DNA of 64,000 nucleotides from Pseudomonas nitroreducens (GTDB taxonomy: Bacteria; Pseudomonadota; Gammaproteobacteria; Pseudomonadales; Pseudomonadaceae). The stretch covers positions 186,001 to 250,000 of the forward strand of contig NZ_JACHLI010000002.1 in NCBI RefSeq assembly GCF_014204515.1, given 5' to 3'. Made by a program: the position numbers and the translations under genes. Of this stretch, positions 1 through 7,189 are shown one piece after another. Within the stretch, counting starts at the first letter, position 1. Every line of letters begins with the position of its first letter. The notes beneath the pieces were generated by a model. That model had not been told where the DNA came from. It was given only the letters and a program-made list of their open reading frames with translations, and made no database searches.

Positions 1-375
1 GCTCTGCGCACGGGAAGTACGCGGCGCGGCCTCGAGGGCGAAGGCGGTGATGCCGCGTTCGGCCATGCGGGCGATGTTCTCGTTGTTGAACGGGTTGAGC
101 ATGCCGATCAGCACGGTGCCCGGCTTCATCTGCGCCAGCTCGCTTTCGCTGGGCGCGACAACCTTCAGCACAAGCTCCGAACCGTAGGCATCGGCAGCAC
201 TGCCGATCTTTGCGCCAACGGCTTCATAGGCGGCATCCGGCTGGCTGGCGCTGAGGCCCGCACCGCTCTGGATGACCACCTGATGGCCTTGCCCGATCAG
301 TTTCTTGACCGTCTCCGGCGTTGCTGCGACCCGCGTCTCACCGCCTTGGGTCTCGAGGGGTACACCGATCTGCAC
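1..375 (-). CDS. pntA: NAD(P) transhydrogenase alpha subunit, N-terminal part (cut by window edge)
   Basis: The first 125 codons of a proton-translocating transhydrogenase subunit that exchanges hydride between NADH and NADP+. The visible protein starts VQIGVPLETQGGETRVAATP and contains an alanine-dehydrogenase/PntA N-terminal fold with the family segment GAGLSASQPDAAYEA. The start is a GTG (complement of 373-375), preceded by AGGAG seven to eight bases upstream. The gene runs off the left edge, so the rest of the pnt operon is not visible. It is transcribed in the same direction as the cox operon but lies downstream of that operon's terminator, so it is a separate unit. Confidence 0.9.
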   Translation of the reverse strand, partial: MQIGVPLETQGGETRVAATPETVKKLIGQGHQVVIQSGAGLSASQPDAAYEAVGAKIGSAADAYGSELVLKVVAPSESELAQMKPGTVLIGMLNPFNNENIARMAERGITAFALEAAPRTSRAQS

Positions 376-940
376 TCGCAAATCTCCTGCGTGATCCTGG
401 GATTGTCCGGGCTACTACGTTGGCGACCCGGGTTTTGAACTGGCAACGGTCTGTTTTTTGTTTTAAGAGCTTGTCGTATGACCGGGTTGTGACCCGGCGG
501 CCGCGGCATTGTGCAATCGAACCTGGAGGGCATCAAGAAGTTCTGGAGTGGCACCAAGCGATAACTACAAGTCACGTTTGGACCCGTAGTTTTCCGGTCG
601 CCACCGAGGCCGCGTGGACCCTGGCGTTTAGCCTAATTGCCTATTGTGACCGGACGGAAATGTCATCCTCGCCGTGAATGACCACCCATCAGAGGCTCCC
701 CATGCCCACCGAAAGGCCCGGTAATCCTGCAACAGGCTCAGGCATAGGTGTTAATTAATGTTTCTAATATGGAGTATGAGTCATTCCTGATGCCTGGATT
801 TCTGTAGCAGATTTTTTACATTGACTACGGGGTCAGGAAAATTGATCTGAGGCATCAAGACCGCGTGTTACACCGGCTCAGGACCTTGAGAAGAGGTTTA
901 GCAGAATCTGCGGATTTATCCGCAGAAGGTAGGAATGGCG
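376..940. other. Intergenic region between pntA and the sco terminator
   Basis: No gene is supported here. The part next to pntA should hold its promoter; the AT-rich stretch around 750-840 has no recognisable partner gene. A perfect 9-bp inverted repeat with a two-base loop lies at 907-926 (TCTGCGGAT / ATCCGCAGA), close to the oxidase operon terminator. It may be a second hairpin for read-through or a protein site. Open frames here are short and lack ribosome binding sites. Confidence 0.5.
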
Positions 941-941
941 C

Positions 942-975
942 AGAAAAAACAACGGCCACCGCTATCGGGTGGCCG
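942..975 (-). terminator. Rho-independent terminator of the cox-sco operon
   Basis: Reading the minus strand, an 8-bp stem (CGGCCACC/GGTGGCCG, arms 953-960 and 968-975) is followed by a T-rich run (complement of 944-949). It sits about 30 bases after the sco stop. Confidence 0.75.
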
Positions 976-1004
976 CTGGGGGTGAGACAGGGTGTCGCGG
1001 GGGA

Positions 1005-1640
1005 TCAGTTGCCGACGCTGACCACGCTGGGCAACTGGGCGACCAGCTTGTCGTTGTGCAGCGGGGCGCGGACGAAGCCGTGCTGGGTGCCGTCCGGTCC
1101 GATCAGCACCAGGTTGCCGCTGTGATCCACGGTGTAGTTGGGCTTGCTGGTGTCCGCCGGGATGTAGGGGATGCTCATGGCATTGGCCAGCTTCTGCACG
1201 CTTTCTTCCGAGCCGGTGATGCCCTTGAAGCCGGCATTGAAGAAGCCGAGGTATTCCTTGAGGCGTGGCGCGGTATCGCGGTGCGGGTCGACGCTGACGA
1301 ACACCACCTGCAGGTTCTTCGCTACTTCCGGCGGCAGCTTGGTCTGCAACTCGCGCAACTGCGCCAGGGTGGTGGGGCAGACGTCCGGGCAGAAGGTGTA
1401 GCCGAAGAACAGCAGGGACCACTTGTCCTTCAGGCTGGCGGTCTGGAACGGTTGGCCGTCCTGGTCGGTGAAGCTGAGGTCGGGGACGCTGCGGGTCTGC
1501 GGCAGGATCACGATGCCGGCGTCGAGCAGCACGGTCGGATCGAGCTGGTGGCGCTGGTTGAGCACCTTCTGGACGGTGAGGCCGAGGATCAGGGCGACGA
1601 TGGCGACGAGGATGATGACGGTCTTGTTGACTCGGGACAT
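1005..1640 (-). CDS. sco: SCO1/SenC family copper chaperone for cytochrome oxidase
   Basis: A 211-residue membrane-anchored thioredoxin-fold protein that delivers copper to the CuA site of cytochrome c oxidase subunit II. One N-terminal membrane segment (about residues 7-26) is followed by the SCO domain with the copper-binding motif CPDVCP in TFCPDVCPT; a conserved His-containing stretch VSVDPHRD follows. I start at the ATG giving MSRVNKTVII, because the upstream in-frame extension runs through a REP palindrome and has no hydrophobic or conserved content. It is the last gene of the oxidase operon, after ctaB, from which it is separated by an inverted REP pair. Confidence 0.9.
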   Translation of the reverse strand: MSRVNKTVIILVAIVALILGLTVQKVLNQRHQLDPTVLLDAGIVILPQTRSVPDLSFTDQDGQPFQTASLKDKWSLLFFGYTFCPDVCPTTLAQLRELQTKLPPEVAKNLQVVFVSVDPHRDTAPRLKEYLGFFNAGFKGITGSEESVQKLANAMSIPYIPADTSKPNYTVDHSGNLVLIGPDGTQHGFVRAPLHNDKLVAQLPSVVSVGN

Positions 1641-1712
1641 GGGGTTCTCGTGGGTCGGGACGTCTGGGCTTTGGCTGCCGTTCATCTCCCATGGGTGGCA
1701 TGGGGCGGCGAT

Positions 1713-1773
1713 GTTCGCGAGCAAGCTCGCTCCTGCAGGGGCGAACTATGCAGGAGCGAGCTTGCCCGCGAAC
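1713..1773. repeat. Inverted pair of REP palindromes (GAGCGAGCTTGCTCGC family)
   Basis: Two head-to-head copies of the Pseudomonas REP core flank about 15 bases (1713-1736 and 1750-1773). They lie between ctaB and sco, inside the operon, and may form an mRNA hairpin. Confidence 0.85.
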
Positions 1774-1775
1774 CC

Positions 1776-2684
1776 TCAGTAGTTCAGGTGCAGCGGCAGG
1801 TAGTGGTCCACCAGCAGCGCGATGAACAGCAGGAACAGGTAGGCGATAGAGTACTTGAAGGTCTTGATCGCCGCATGGGGTCGGCTGCCGCAGTAGAGCG
1901 CCCAGGCCCAGTCGAGGAAGCGCGCGCCCAGGGCCAGGGCGGCAAACAGGTAGACCAGCCCGGCCATGTGGATGGCGAAGGGCATCAGCGTCACGGCGAA
2001 CAGCACCAGGGTGTAGAGCAGGATGTGCAGCTTGGTGTAGTGCTCGCCGTGGGTCACCGGCAGCATCGGGATGTCGGCCTTGGCGTATTCATCCTTGCGG
2101 TGCAGGCACAGCGCCCAGAAGTGCGGCGGGGTCCAGGCGAAGATGATCAGCACCAGCAGCAGCGGTTCGGCGGAGACCTGCCCGGTCACCGCGACCCAGC
2201 CCAGCAGCGGCGGGGCGGCGCCGGCGAGGCCGCCGATGACGATGTTCTGCGGCGTGGCGCGCTTGAGGAAGCCGGTGTAGAGCGCCGCGTAACCCAGCAG
2301 CGAAGCCAGGGTCAGCCAGGCCGTCAGCTCATTGGTGAACACCAGCAGCACCGCCATGCCGGCCACCGACAGCAGCATGGCGAAGCCCAGCGCGATGGGT
2401 GGCGAGACGCGTCCTTCGGCCAGCGGGCGCTTGTGGGTGCGCGCCATGATCGAGTCGATGCGCCGGTCCACCACATGGTTCACCGCCGCCGCGCCGCCGG
2501 CGCACAGGCCGATGCCGAGGTTGCCGAACACCAGCACCTGCCAGGGCACGCCGGCCTTGGTGGCGAGCAGCATGCCGATCAGCGAGGTGATCAGCATGAG
2601 CAGGACCACCTTGGGTTTGGTCAGTTCGAGCAGGTCGCGCCAGCTGGCTTGGCTGGAAGTGCTGATGACGCTGGCCATGGGCAT
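1776..2684 (-). CDS. ctaB: Protoheme IX farnesyltransferase (heme O synthase)
   Basis: A 302-residue multi-pass membrane prenyltransferase of the UbiA/CyoE family that converts heme B to heme O using farnesyl diphosphate, the first step of heme A synthesis. The Asp-rich signature NHVVDRRID (about residues 69-77) matches the first prenyl-diphosphate binding motif, and AWTPPHFWAL is the second conserved loop. An AGGAG motif lies just ahead of the first ATG; the second ATG, two codons on, is also possible. It follows ctaA in the same direction, and the two enzymes act in sequence to supply heme A to CoxA. Confidence 0.93.
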   Translation of the reverse strand: MPMASVISTSSQASWRDLLELTKPKVVLLMLITSLIGMLLATKAGVPWQVLVFGNLGIGLCAGGAAAVNHVVDRRIDSIMARTHKRPLAEGRVSPPIALGFAMLLSVAGMAVLLVFTNELTAWLTLASLLGYAALYTGFLKRATPQNIVIGGLAGAAPPLLGWVAVTGQVSAEPLLLVLIIFAWTPPHFWALCLHRKDEYAKADIPMLPVTHGEHYTKLHILLYTLVLFAVTLMPFAIHMAGLVYLFAALALGARFLDWAWALYCGSRPHAAIKTFKYSIAYLFLLFIALLVDHYLPLHLNY

Positions 2685-2752
2685 TTCTCCTGACTTCTTG
2701 AATGGGATACCGGCGCGCCTTGGCGCCGGCCATCGTGCTCAACCGTGCAATG

Positions 2753-3826
2753 TCACCCCTGCGAGGGGTAAGCCACCGGACGCTCCATCGCGTTCAGGGC
2801 CATCGCGCTGCTGGCGGGCAGCTCGACGCGCTTCGCTGCGGGTGCGCGCACCCGATAGTTCACCAGCACCAGCATCAGCAGCAGGAAGGCGCCGCCGCCG
2901 TTGTGCGCCACCGCCACCGGCAGTGGCAGGTGCAGCAGCACGTTGCTGATGCCCAGGCCGATCTGCAAGGACAACCCCAGCAGCATTAGTGCGGTGATGC
3001 CGATGAGGCCGTGGCGCTGGAGGTTCCAGGCCAGCAGCAGGATCACCGCGGTCACGCACAGCGCGCCCATGCGGTGGGTCATGTGGATGGCGGTGCGGGC
3101 GTCGCTGTCGAGCTGGCCGCCCAGGTAGTTCGGGCCGATGTGCTGGGTAAGGTGGAAGCCGTTGGCGAAGTCCATGTTCGGCCACCATTCGCCGTGGCAC
3201 ATCGGCAGATCGATGCAGGCCACTGCCGCGTAGTTGCTACTGACCCAGCCGCCGAGGGCGATCTGCCCGATCACCATCAGCAGGGCCAGCGCCGCCAGCG
3301 CGCGCAGTTTCGATGGCAATTGCAGCGGGGCGAAGGCGCCGGACAGGCGCAGGCTGAGTAGGAACAGCAGCGACAATGTGGTGAAGCCGCCGAGCAAATG
3401 CGCGGTGACTACCTGCGGCCAGAGCTTGAGGGTGACCGTCCACATGCCGAACGCCGCCTGGGCGATCACCACTGCGAGCAGCACCAGCGGCAGGCGCACT
3501 GGCTGACCATCGCGGCCGCGACGCACCAGGGCATGGACCGCCAGGCCGAGGATCAGCAGGCCGAGGCTGCCGGCGAAGTAGCGGTGGATCATCTCGTTCC
3601 AGCCCTTCTGCGCCTCCACCGGCGAGTCGGGGAAGTGCATTTCGGCGTGGGCCAGTTGCGCCTCGTTCAGCGGTACGTGGACGAAGCCGTAGCAGCCGGG
3701 CCAGTCCGGGCAGCCGAGGCCAGCGTGGGTCAGGCGGGTGTAAGCGCCCAGCAGGATGACCACGAAGGCCAGCGCCGTGGCCAGCACGGCGAGGTAGAAG
3801 GCGGGTTTGCGTCTTGCCTGGATCAT
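2753..3826 (-). CDS. ctaA: Heme A synthase (COX15/CtaA family)
   Basis: A 357-residue polytopic membrane protein that oxidises the C8 methyl group of heme O to a formyl group. Visible family features are the loop GAYTRLTHAGLGCPDWPGCYG near the N-terminus, the EMIHRYFAG helix with a heme-ligand His, and the related second-half segments HLLGG and HMTHRMGA. The internal duplication of four-helix halves is typical for the family. It lies between the small assembly-like gene and ctaB on the same strand. Confidence 0.93.
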   Translation of the reverse strand: MIQARRKPAFYLAVLATALAFVVILLGAYTRLTHAGLGCPDWPGCYGFVHVPLNEAQLAHAEMHFPDSPVEAQKGWNEMIHRYFAGSLGLLILGLAVHALVRRGRDGQPVRLPLVLLAVVIAQAAFGMWTVTLKLWPQVVTAHLLGGFTTLSLLFLLSLRLSGAFAPLQLPSKLRALAALALLMVIGQIALGGWVSSNYAAVACIDLPMCHGEWWPNMDFANGFHLTQHIGPNYLGGQLDSDARTAIHMTHRMGALCVTAVILLLAWNLQRHGLIGITALMLLGLSLQIGLGISNVLLHLPLPVAVAHNGGGAFLLLMLVLVNYRVRAPAAKRVELPASSAMALNAMERPVAYPSQG

Positions 3827-3878
3827 GCGTCGCTCCCGATCTTGTTGTTGTCGTGGGGCTGGCGATGTCTCGACCGGC

Positions 3879-4442
3879 TTAACCGATGTTCGAAAGCTTC
3901 AGCAGCAGCTGCAGGTCCTTGAGGATCGACTTGCCGTTGGCCTTGGCGTCGTAGCGCAGCACCAGGTTGCCGTGGGGGTCGACGATCCACAGTTGCGGCT
4001 GCGCGCCGGTGTGCTGGTTGGGTGTCAGGCCCAGGCGCTGCAGGCGCGGGTAGTCCTTGTCGAGCAGGCCGGTGAACTCGGCCGGCAGCGGCCTGGCGAA
4101 GGCCAGGGCGTGTTCCGCGCGGCTGGCTTCGCGGCCCAGGCCGATGTTGATCTGGCGGGCCAGGTAGACCAGCTGCTGGCAATCGCTGGTGCAGGTTTCC
4201 GGCGCAGTCACCAGCAGTTGCCACTGGTCGCTGGCCTTGTCGTCCTGCACGCCGAGGTCGGCTGGGGTCTGTCCGGTGGCGATCAGGTCGCCGTGGTAGC
4301 TGCGGCCCTCCGGCACCCAGAATTGCAGCTTGTACATGGCAGTGGCGAGCAGCATCGGCCCCAGCACAAAGCCGAGGATCAGCAGCAGTTGCACACGGCC
4401 ACGGCGGCGGGCCGAAGGGTCATTCAGGGTCATGGCGGTCAT
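3879..4442 (-). CDS. Small membrane-anchored protein of the oxidase operon, SCO-like
   Basis: A 187-residue protein with an N-terminal membrane segment (RVQLLLILGFVLGPMLLATAM) and a soluble domain. The segment APETCTSDCQQLVYLARQINIGLGRE and the ending QPQLWIVDPHGNLVLRYDAKANGKSILKDL resemble a thioredoxin/SCO fold with a CxxxC pair (ETCTSDCQ). It occupies the position of PA0111 between SURF1 and ctaA in P. aeruginosa. It overlaps the 3' end of the SURF1 gene by about 20 bases, so the two are probably translationally coupled. I infer a role in oxidase assembly or copper handling; this is not proven by the sequence. Confidence 0.8.
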   Translation of the reverse strand: MTAMTLNDPSARRRGRVQLLLILGFVLGPMLLATAMYKLQFWVPEGRSYHGDLIATGQTPADLGVQDDKASDQWQLLVTAPETCTSDCQQLVYLARQINIGLGREASRAEHALAFARPLPAEFTGLLDKDYPRLQRLGLTPNQHTGAQPQLWIVDPHGNLVLRYDAKANGKSILKDLQLLLKLSNIG

Positions 4443-5199
4443 GGTCGAAGGTCTCCCGTGCGCGACGGATGCCGAGGTAGAGGTAGAGGACGAACAGGGC
4501 GATGGCCAGGGCGAACCACTGCACGGCGTAGCCGACGTGGCGCTCCGGCGGCATGGCGACGATCGGCCAGTCGGTGTCGAAGGCGGCGTCGCCCGGCTCC
4601 AGGCGGATTTCCAGCGGGCTGCCTTCGCGGCCGAGCTGGTCCCACAGGAATGGGGCGTCCACCTGGGTGATCAGGCGTGGCCAGCTGGCGAGCGGGGCGC
4701 TCTGGCCGGCAGCCGAAGGGACGTAGGTCCAGGCGTCCAGCAGCAGGTCATGGCTGGGCGTATCGATCTTTGGCGGTACGCGGCGGTCCGGCCAGGGCAC
4801 CCAGCCGCGGTTGACCAGCAGCCACTGATGACCGATGCGGTCGAAGAAGGGCTGCAGCACCTCGACGCCGGCCTGGCCGTTGCGGGTGCGGTTGTCGAGC
4901 AGGGCGGTGTGTTCGGCGTCGAGCTGGCCTTGCAGGCGCACGCGGACATAGCTGCGCGGCGGCAGGCGTTCGAGCTCGGCAATGCTGATCGGGTCCTGCT
5001 GGCGCTGCACTTCGGCGGCGGCGAGGAGGGTGCGTTTTTCCGCAGCGCGGGAGAGTTGCCAGAAGCCCAGGCCGATCAGTACCGGCAGCAGTGCGAGGAC
5101 CACCAGGGTTGGCGCGAGGCCGGGCCGGAAGGCGCGCGTGACGCGGCTTCCCTTGGCGGGATCGGTCCGGTGCTCAGATGCGTGCTGGCTATACTGCAA
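4420..5199 (-). CDS. SURF1 family cytochrome oxidase assembly protein
   Basis: A 259-residue protein with membrane segments at both ends (TLVVLALLPVLIGLGFWQLSRA and VQWFALAIALFVLYLYLGI), the layout of SURF1/Shy1, which helps heme A insertion into subunit I. The conserved FWQLSRAAEK, LLVNRGWVP and RHVGYAVQWFALA motifs are present. The best start is a TTG (complement of 5197-5199) with GAGGGG six bases upstream; no in-frame ATG occurs before the first membrane helix. It is divergent from the DUF2909 gene with only 44 bases between starts. Confidence 0.88.
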   Translation of the reverse strand: MQYSQHASEHRTDPAKGSRVTRAFRPGLAPTLVVLALLPVLIGLGFWQLSRAAEKRTLLAAAEVQRQQDPISIAELERLPPRSYVRVRLQGQLDAEHTALLDNRTRNGQAGVEVLQPFFDRIGHQWLLVNRGWVPWPDRRVPPKIDTPSHDLLLDAWTYVPSAAGQSAPLASWPRLITQVDAPFLWDQLGREGSPLEIRLEPGDAAFDTDWPIVAMPPERHVGYAVQWFALAIALFVLYLYLGIRRARETFDHDRHDPE

Positions 5200-5243
5200 G
5201 ACATTCCCCTCAACCCCAGTCCCCTGCGGACAGGAGGCCGGTA

Positions 5244-5453
5244 GTGCTCAAAGCTGCGATCGTTCTGTTGTTGCTGGCGACCGTCGTCAGTCTGTTCAGT
5301 GGCCTGTTCTTTCTGGTCAAGGACGAGGGCCATGGTTCGCGGGTGGTCAACGCGCTGACCGTGCGCGTCACCCTCACCGCCCTGACCGTCGCGCTCATCG
5401 CCTGGGGTTTCTTCAGCGGCCAACTCGGCAGCTCCGCACCCTGGCATTTCTGA
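5244..5453 (+). CDS. DUF2909 twin-helix membrane protein
   Basis: A 69-residue protein that is essentially two membrane helices (LKAAIVLLLLATVVSLFSGLFFLV and VRVTLTALTVALIAWGFFSG) joined by a short loop containing KDEGHGSR. The start is a GTG with AGGAGG six bases ahead. It lies opposite to and inside the cox gene block, between SURF1 and coxC, as in other pseudomonads (PA0109 position). The conserved location suggests a link with the oxidase, but no function is known to me. Confidence 0.85.
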   Translation: MLKAAIVLLLLATVVSLFSGLFFLVKDEGHGSRVVNALTVRVTLTALTVALIAWGFFSGQLGSSAPWHF

Positions 5454-5460
5454 TCCCGTT

Positions 5461-5590
5461 TTGTTCTTCGTAGGAGCGAGGGGGACGCCTAGTTCTTGCT
5501 CGCGAACGCTTTTCCCTAATGCCTCTTGTTCTTCGTAGGAGCGAGGGGGACGCCTAGTTCTTGCTCGCGAACGCTTTTCCCTAATGCCTC
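5461..5590. repeat. Perfect 65-bp tandem duplication carrying an expanded REP element
   Basis: Bases 5461-5525 and 5526-5590 are identical. Each copy is a REP palindrome whose short loop is enlarged by an extra block, GGGGGACGCCTAGT (5480-5493 and 5545-5558). Confidence 0.95.
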
Positions 5591-5601
5591 AGTGTTGGGC
5601 A

Positions 5602-5625
5602 GTTCGCGAGCAAGCTCGCTCCTAC
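5602..5625. repeat. REP palindrome, normal form
   Basis: A standard copy (GCGAGCAAGCTCGC core) in inverse orientation to the two expanded copies just upstream, at the 3' end of coxC. Confidence 0.85.
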
Positions 5626-5638
5626 AGGGTGTGCGCCC

Positions 5639-6526
5639 TCACAGCACGTAAACGAAGATGAACAACCCGATCCACACCACGTCGACGAAGTGCCAGTACC
5701 AGCTGGCCGCCTCGAAGCCGAAGTGTTTGTCGGCGTCGAAGTGCCCGCGGATGATGCGGATCAGCATGATGCTCAGCATGATCGCGCCGATGGTCACGTG
5801 GGCGCCGTGGAAGCCGGTGAGCATGAAGAAGGTCGCGCCGTAGATGCCCGAGCCCAGGGTCAGGCCCAGCTCGCTATAGGCCTCGTGGTACTCGTAGGCC
5901 TGCAGCACGATGAAGCAGGCACCCAGCGCCACGGTCGCCGCCAGCCACATCTTCAGCGGGCCGCGATGGTTCTTCTTCAACGCGTGGTGGGCGAAGGTCA
6001 CGGTGAAGCTGGAGGTGACCAGCAGCAGGGTGTTGATCAGCGGCAGCTTCCACGGATCGATCACTTCCCTGGGCGGCGGGAACAGCTTGTTGTCCGGGTT
6101 GTTCAGTTGCGGCCAGCCGGCTTCGAACTGTGGCCAGAGCATGTGCGAGATGCCGTGGTGGCCTTCGCCGCCCAGCCACGGGTTGACGAAGTGGCGCACG
6201 TAGAACAGCGCGCCGAAGAAGGCGGCGAAGAACATCACCTCGGAGAAGATGAACCAGCTCATGCCCCAGCGGAACGAACGGTCCATCTGCGGGCTGTAGA
6301 GCCCACCGCGGCTTTCCTTGATGACGTTGCCGAACCAGCCGAACAGCATGTACGCCAGGATCAGCCCGCCGGCGAAGAAGATCCATGGGCCGTGGGAGTG
6401 CTCCTTGCCGGCGCTCATGTCATTCATCCAGGTGCCGACGCCGAACATCGTCACCAGCATGCCGATGGTGGCGATGATCGGCCACTTGCTCTGCGCGGGG
6501 ACGTAATAGGGATCGTGGGTTGCCAT
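5639..6526 (-). CDS. coxC: Cytochrome c oxidase subunit III
   Basis: A 295-residue polytopic membrane protein of the aa3/caa3 oxidase. The family segments SEVMFFAAFFGALFYVRH, LLVTSSFTVTFAHHALK, and the final HFGFEAASWYWHFVDVVWIGLF are intact. I start at MATHDPYYVPAQSKWP, with an AAGGAG motif upstream; the 28-codon extension in front is not conserved in character and overlaps the end of ctaG. It follows ctaG, in the standard order coxB-coxA-ctaG-coxC. Confidence 0.95.
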   Translation of the reverse strand: MATHDPYYVPAQSKWPIIATIGMLVTMFGVGTWMNDMSAGKEHSHGPWIFFAGGLILAYMLFGWFGNVIKESRGGLYSPQMDRSFRWGMSWFIFSEVMFFAAFFGALFYVRHFVNPWLGGEGHHGISHMLWPQFEAGWPQLNNPDNKLFPPPREVIDPWKLPLINTLLLVTSSFTVTFAHHALKKNHRGPLKMWLAATVALGACFIVLQAYEYHEAYSELGLTLGSGIYGATFFMLTGFHGAHVTIGAIMLSIMLIRIIRGHFDADKHFGFEAASWYWHFVDVVWIGLFIFVYVL

Positions 6527-6548
6527 CTCTCTTGTTCTCCTTTGCCCT

Positions 6549-7106
6549 TCAGCGCTCGTTACTGGCCACGGGTGGCTTGCGGGCAGTGATGTCGAACAGC
6601 GTGTAAGCAAGCGTCAGGTGACGCACATCCTTGGGCAGGTCGCGGTCGACGATGAAGCGCACCGGCATTTCGATGCGCTCGCCCGGCTGCAGGACCTGCT
6701 GGGTGAAGCAGAAGCATTCGGTCTTGTGGAAGTAGGTAGCCGCCACCGACGGTGCGATGCTCGGGATCGCCTGGGCGGTCATCGGCTTGTCGGTGGGGTT
6801 GCGGGCGACGAACAGCATCTGGTTCACCGCGCCCGGATGCACCACCAGTTGTTCCGACTCGGGGTGGAATTCCCAGACCATGTCGATGTTGTTGTTGGCG
6901 ACGAACTGGATCTTCACCTCGCGGGACTGATCGACCACCTGGCCATCGCCCTGGTAGGCGCTGCCGGAGGTCTTGCCGTTGATGCCCAGTGCCTTGCACA
7001 TGACGTCGTACAGCGGCACCAGGGCGAAGCCGAAGGCGAACATGGCGACCACGGCAATGACCAGCCGGGTCACCAGCTTGCGCGTTTCGATGTTGCCGTC
7101 GCTCAT
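6549..7106 (-). CDS. ctaG: Cytochrome c oxidase assembly protein CtaG/Cox11
   Basis: A 185-residue protein with one N-terminal membrane helix (LVIAVVAMFAFGFALVPLYDVMCKALG) and a periplasmic immunoglobulin-like domain. It carries the Cox11 copper motif CFCF in KTECFCFTQQ and the conserved Cys in DVMCKALGING. It delivers copper to the CuB centre of subunit I. It lies between coxA and coxC. Confidence 0.93.
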   Translation of the reverse strand: MSDGNIETRKLVTRLVIAVVAMFAFGFALVPLYDVMCKALGINGKTSGSAYQGDGQVVDQSREVKIQFVANNNIDMVWEFHPESEQLVVHPGAVNQMLFVARNPTDKPMTAQAIPSIAPSVAATYFHKTECFCFTQQVLQPGERIEMPVRFIVDRDLPKDVRHLTLAYTLFDITARKPPVASNER

Positions 7107-7155
7107 CTCGTCGTCCTCGTTTCGCAGGGGCGGGCTCCGTGCTTGGCGGGAGCCG

Positions 7156-7180
7156 ATCGCGGACGGAGTCCGCTCCTACG
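7156..7180. repeat. REP-like palindrome, GCGGACGNNGTCCGC family
   Basis: A single copy of the second REP family (core ATCGCGGACGGAGTCCGC followed by TCCTAC), between coxA and ctaG. Confidence 0.8.
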
Positions 7181-7189
7181 CAAGACCTG

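Noticed and set aside
969..2693. Open frame of 574 codons on the plus strand opposite sco and ctaB
   Set aside because: It is the antisense shadow of two clear genes, caused by high GC codon bias; Gln/Gly/Asp-rich composition and no ribosome binding site.
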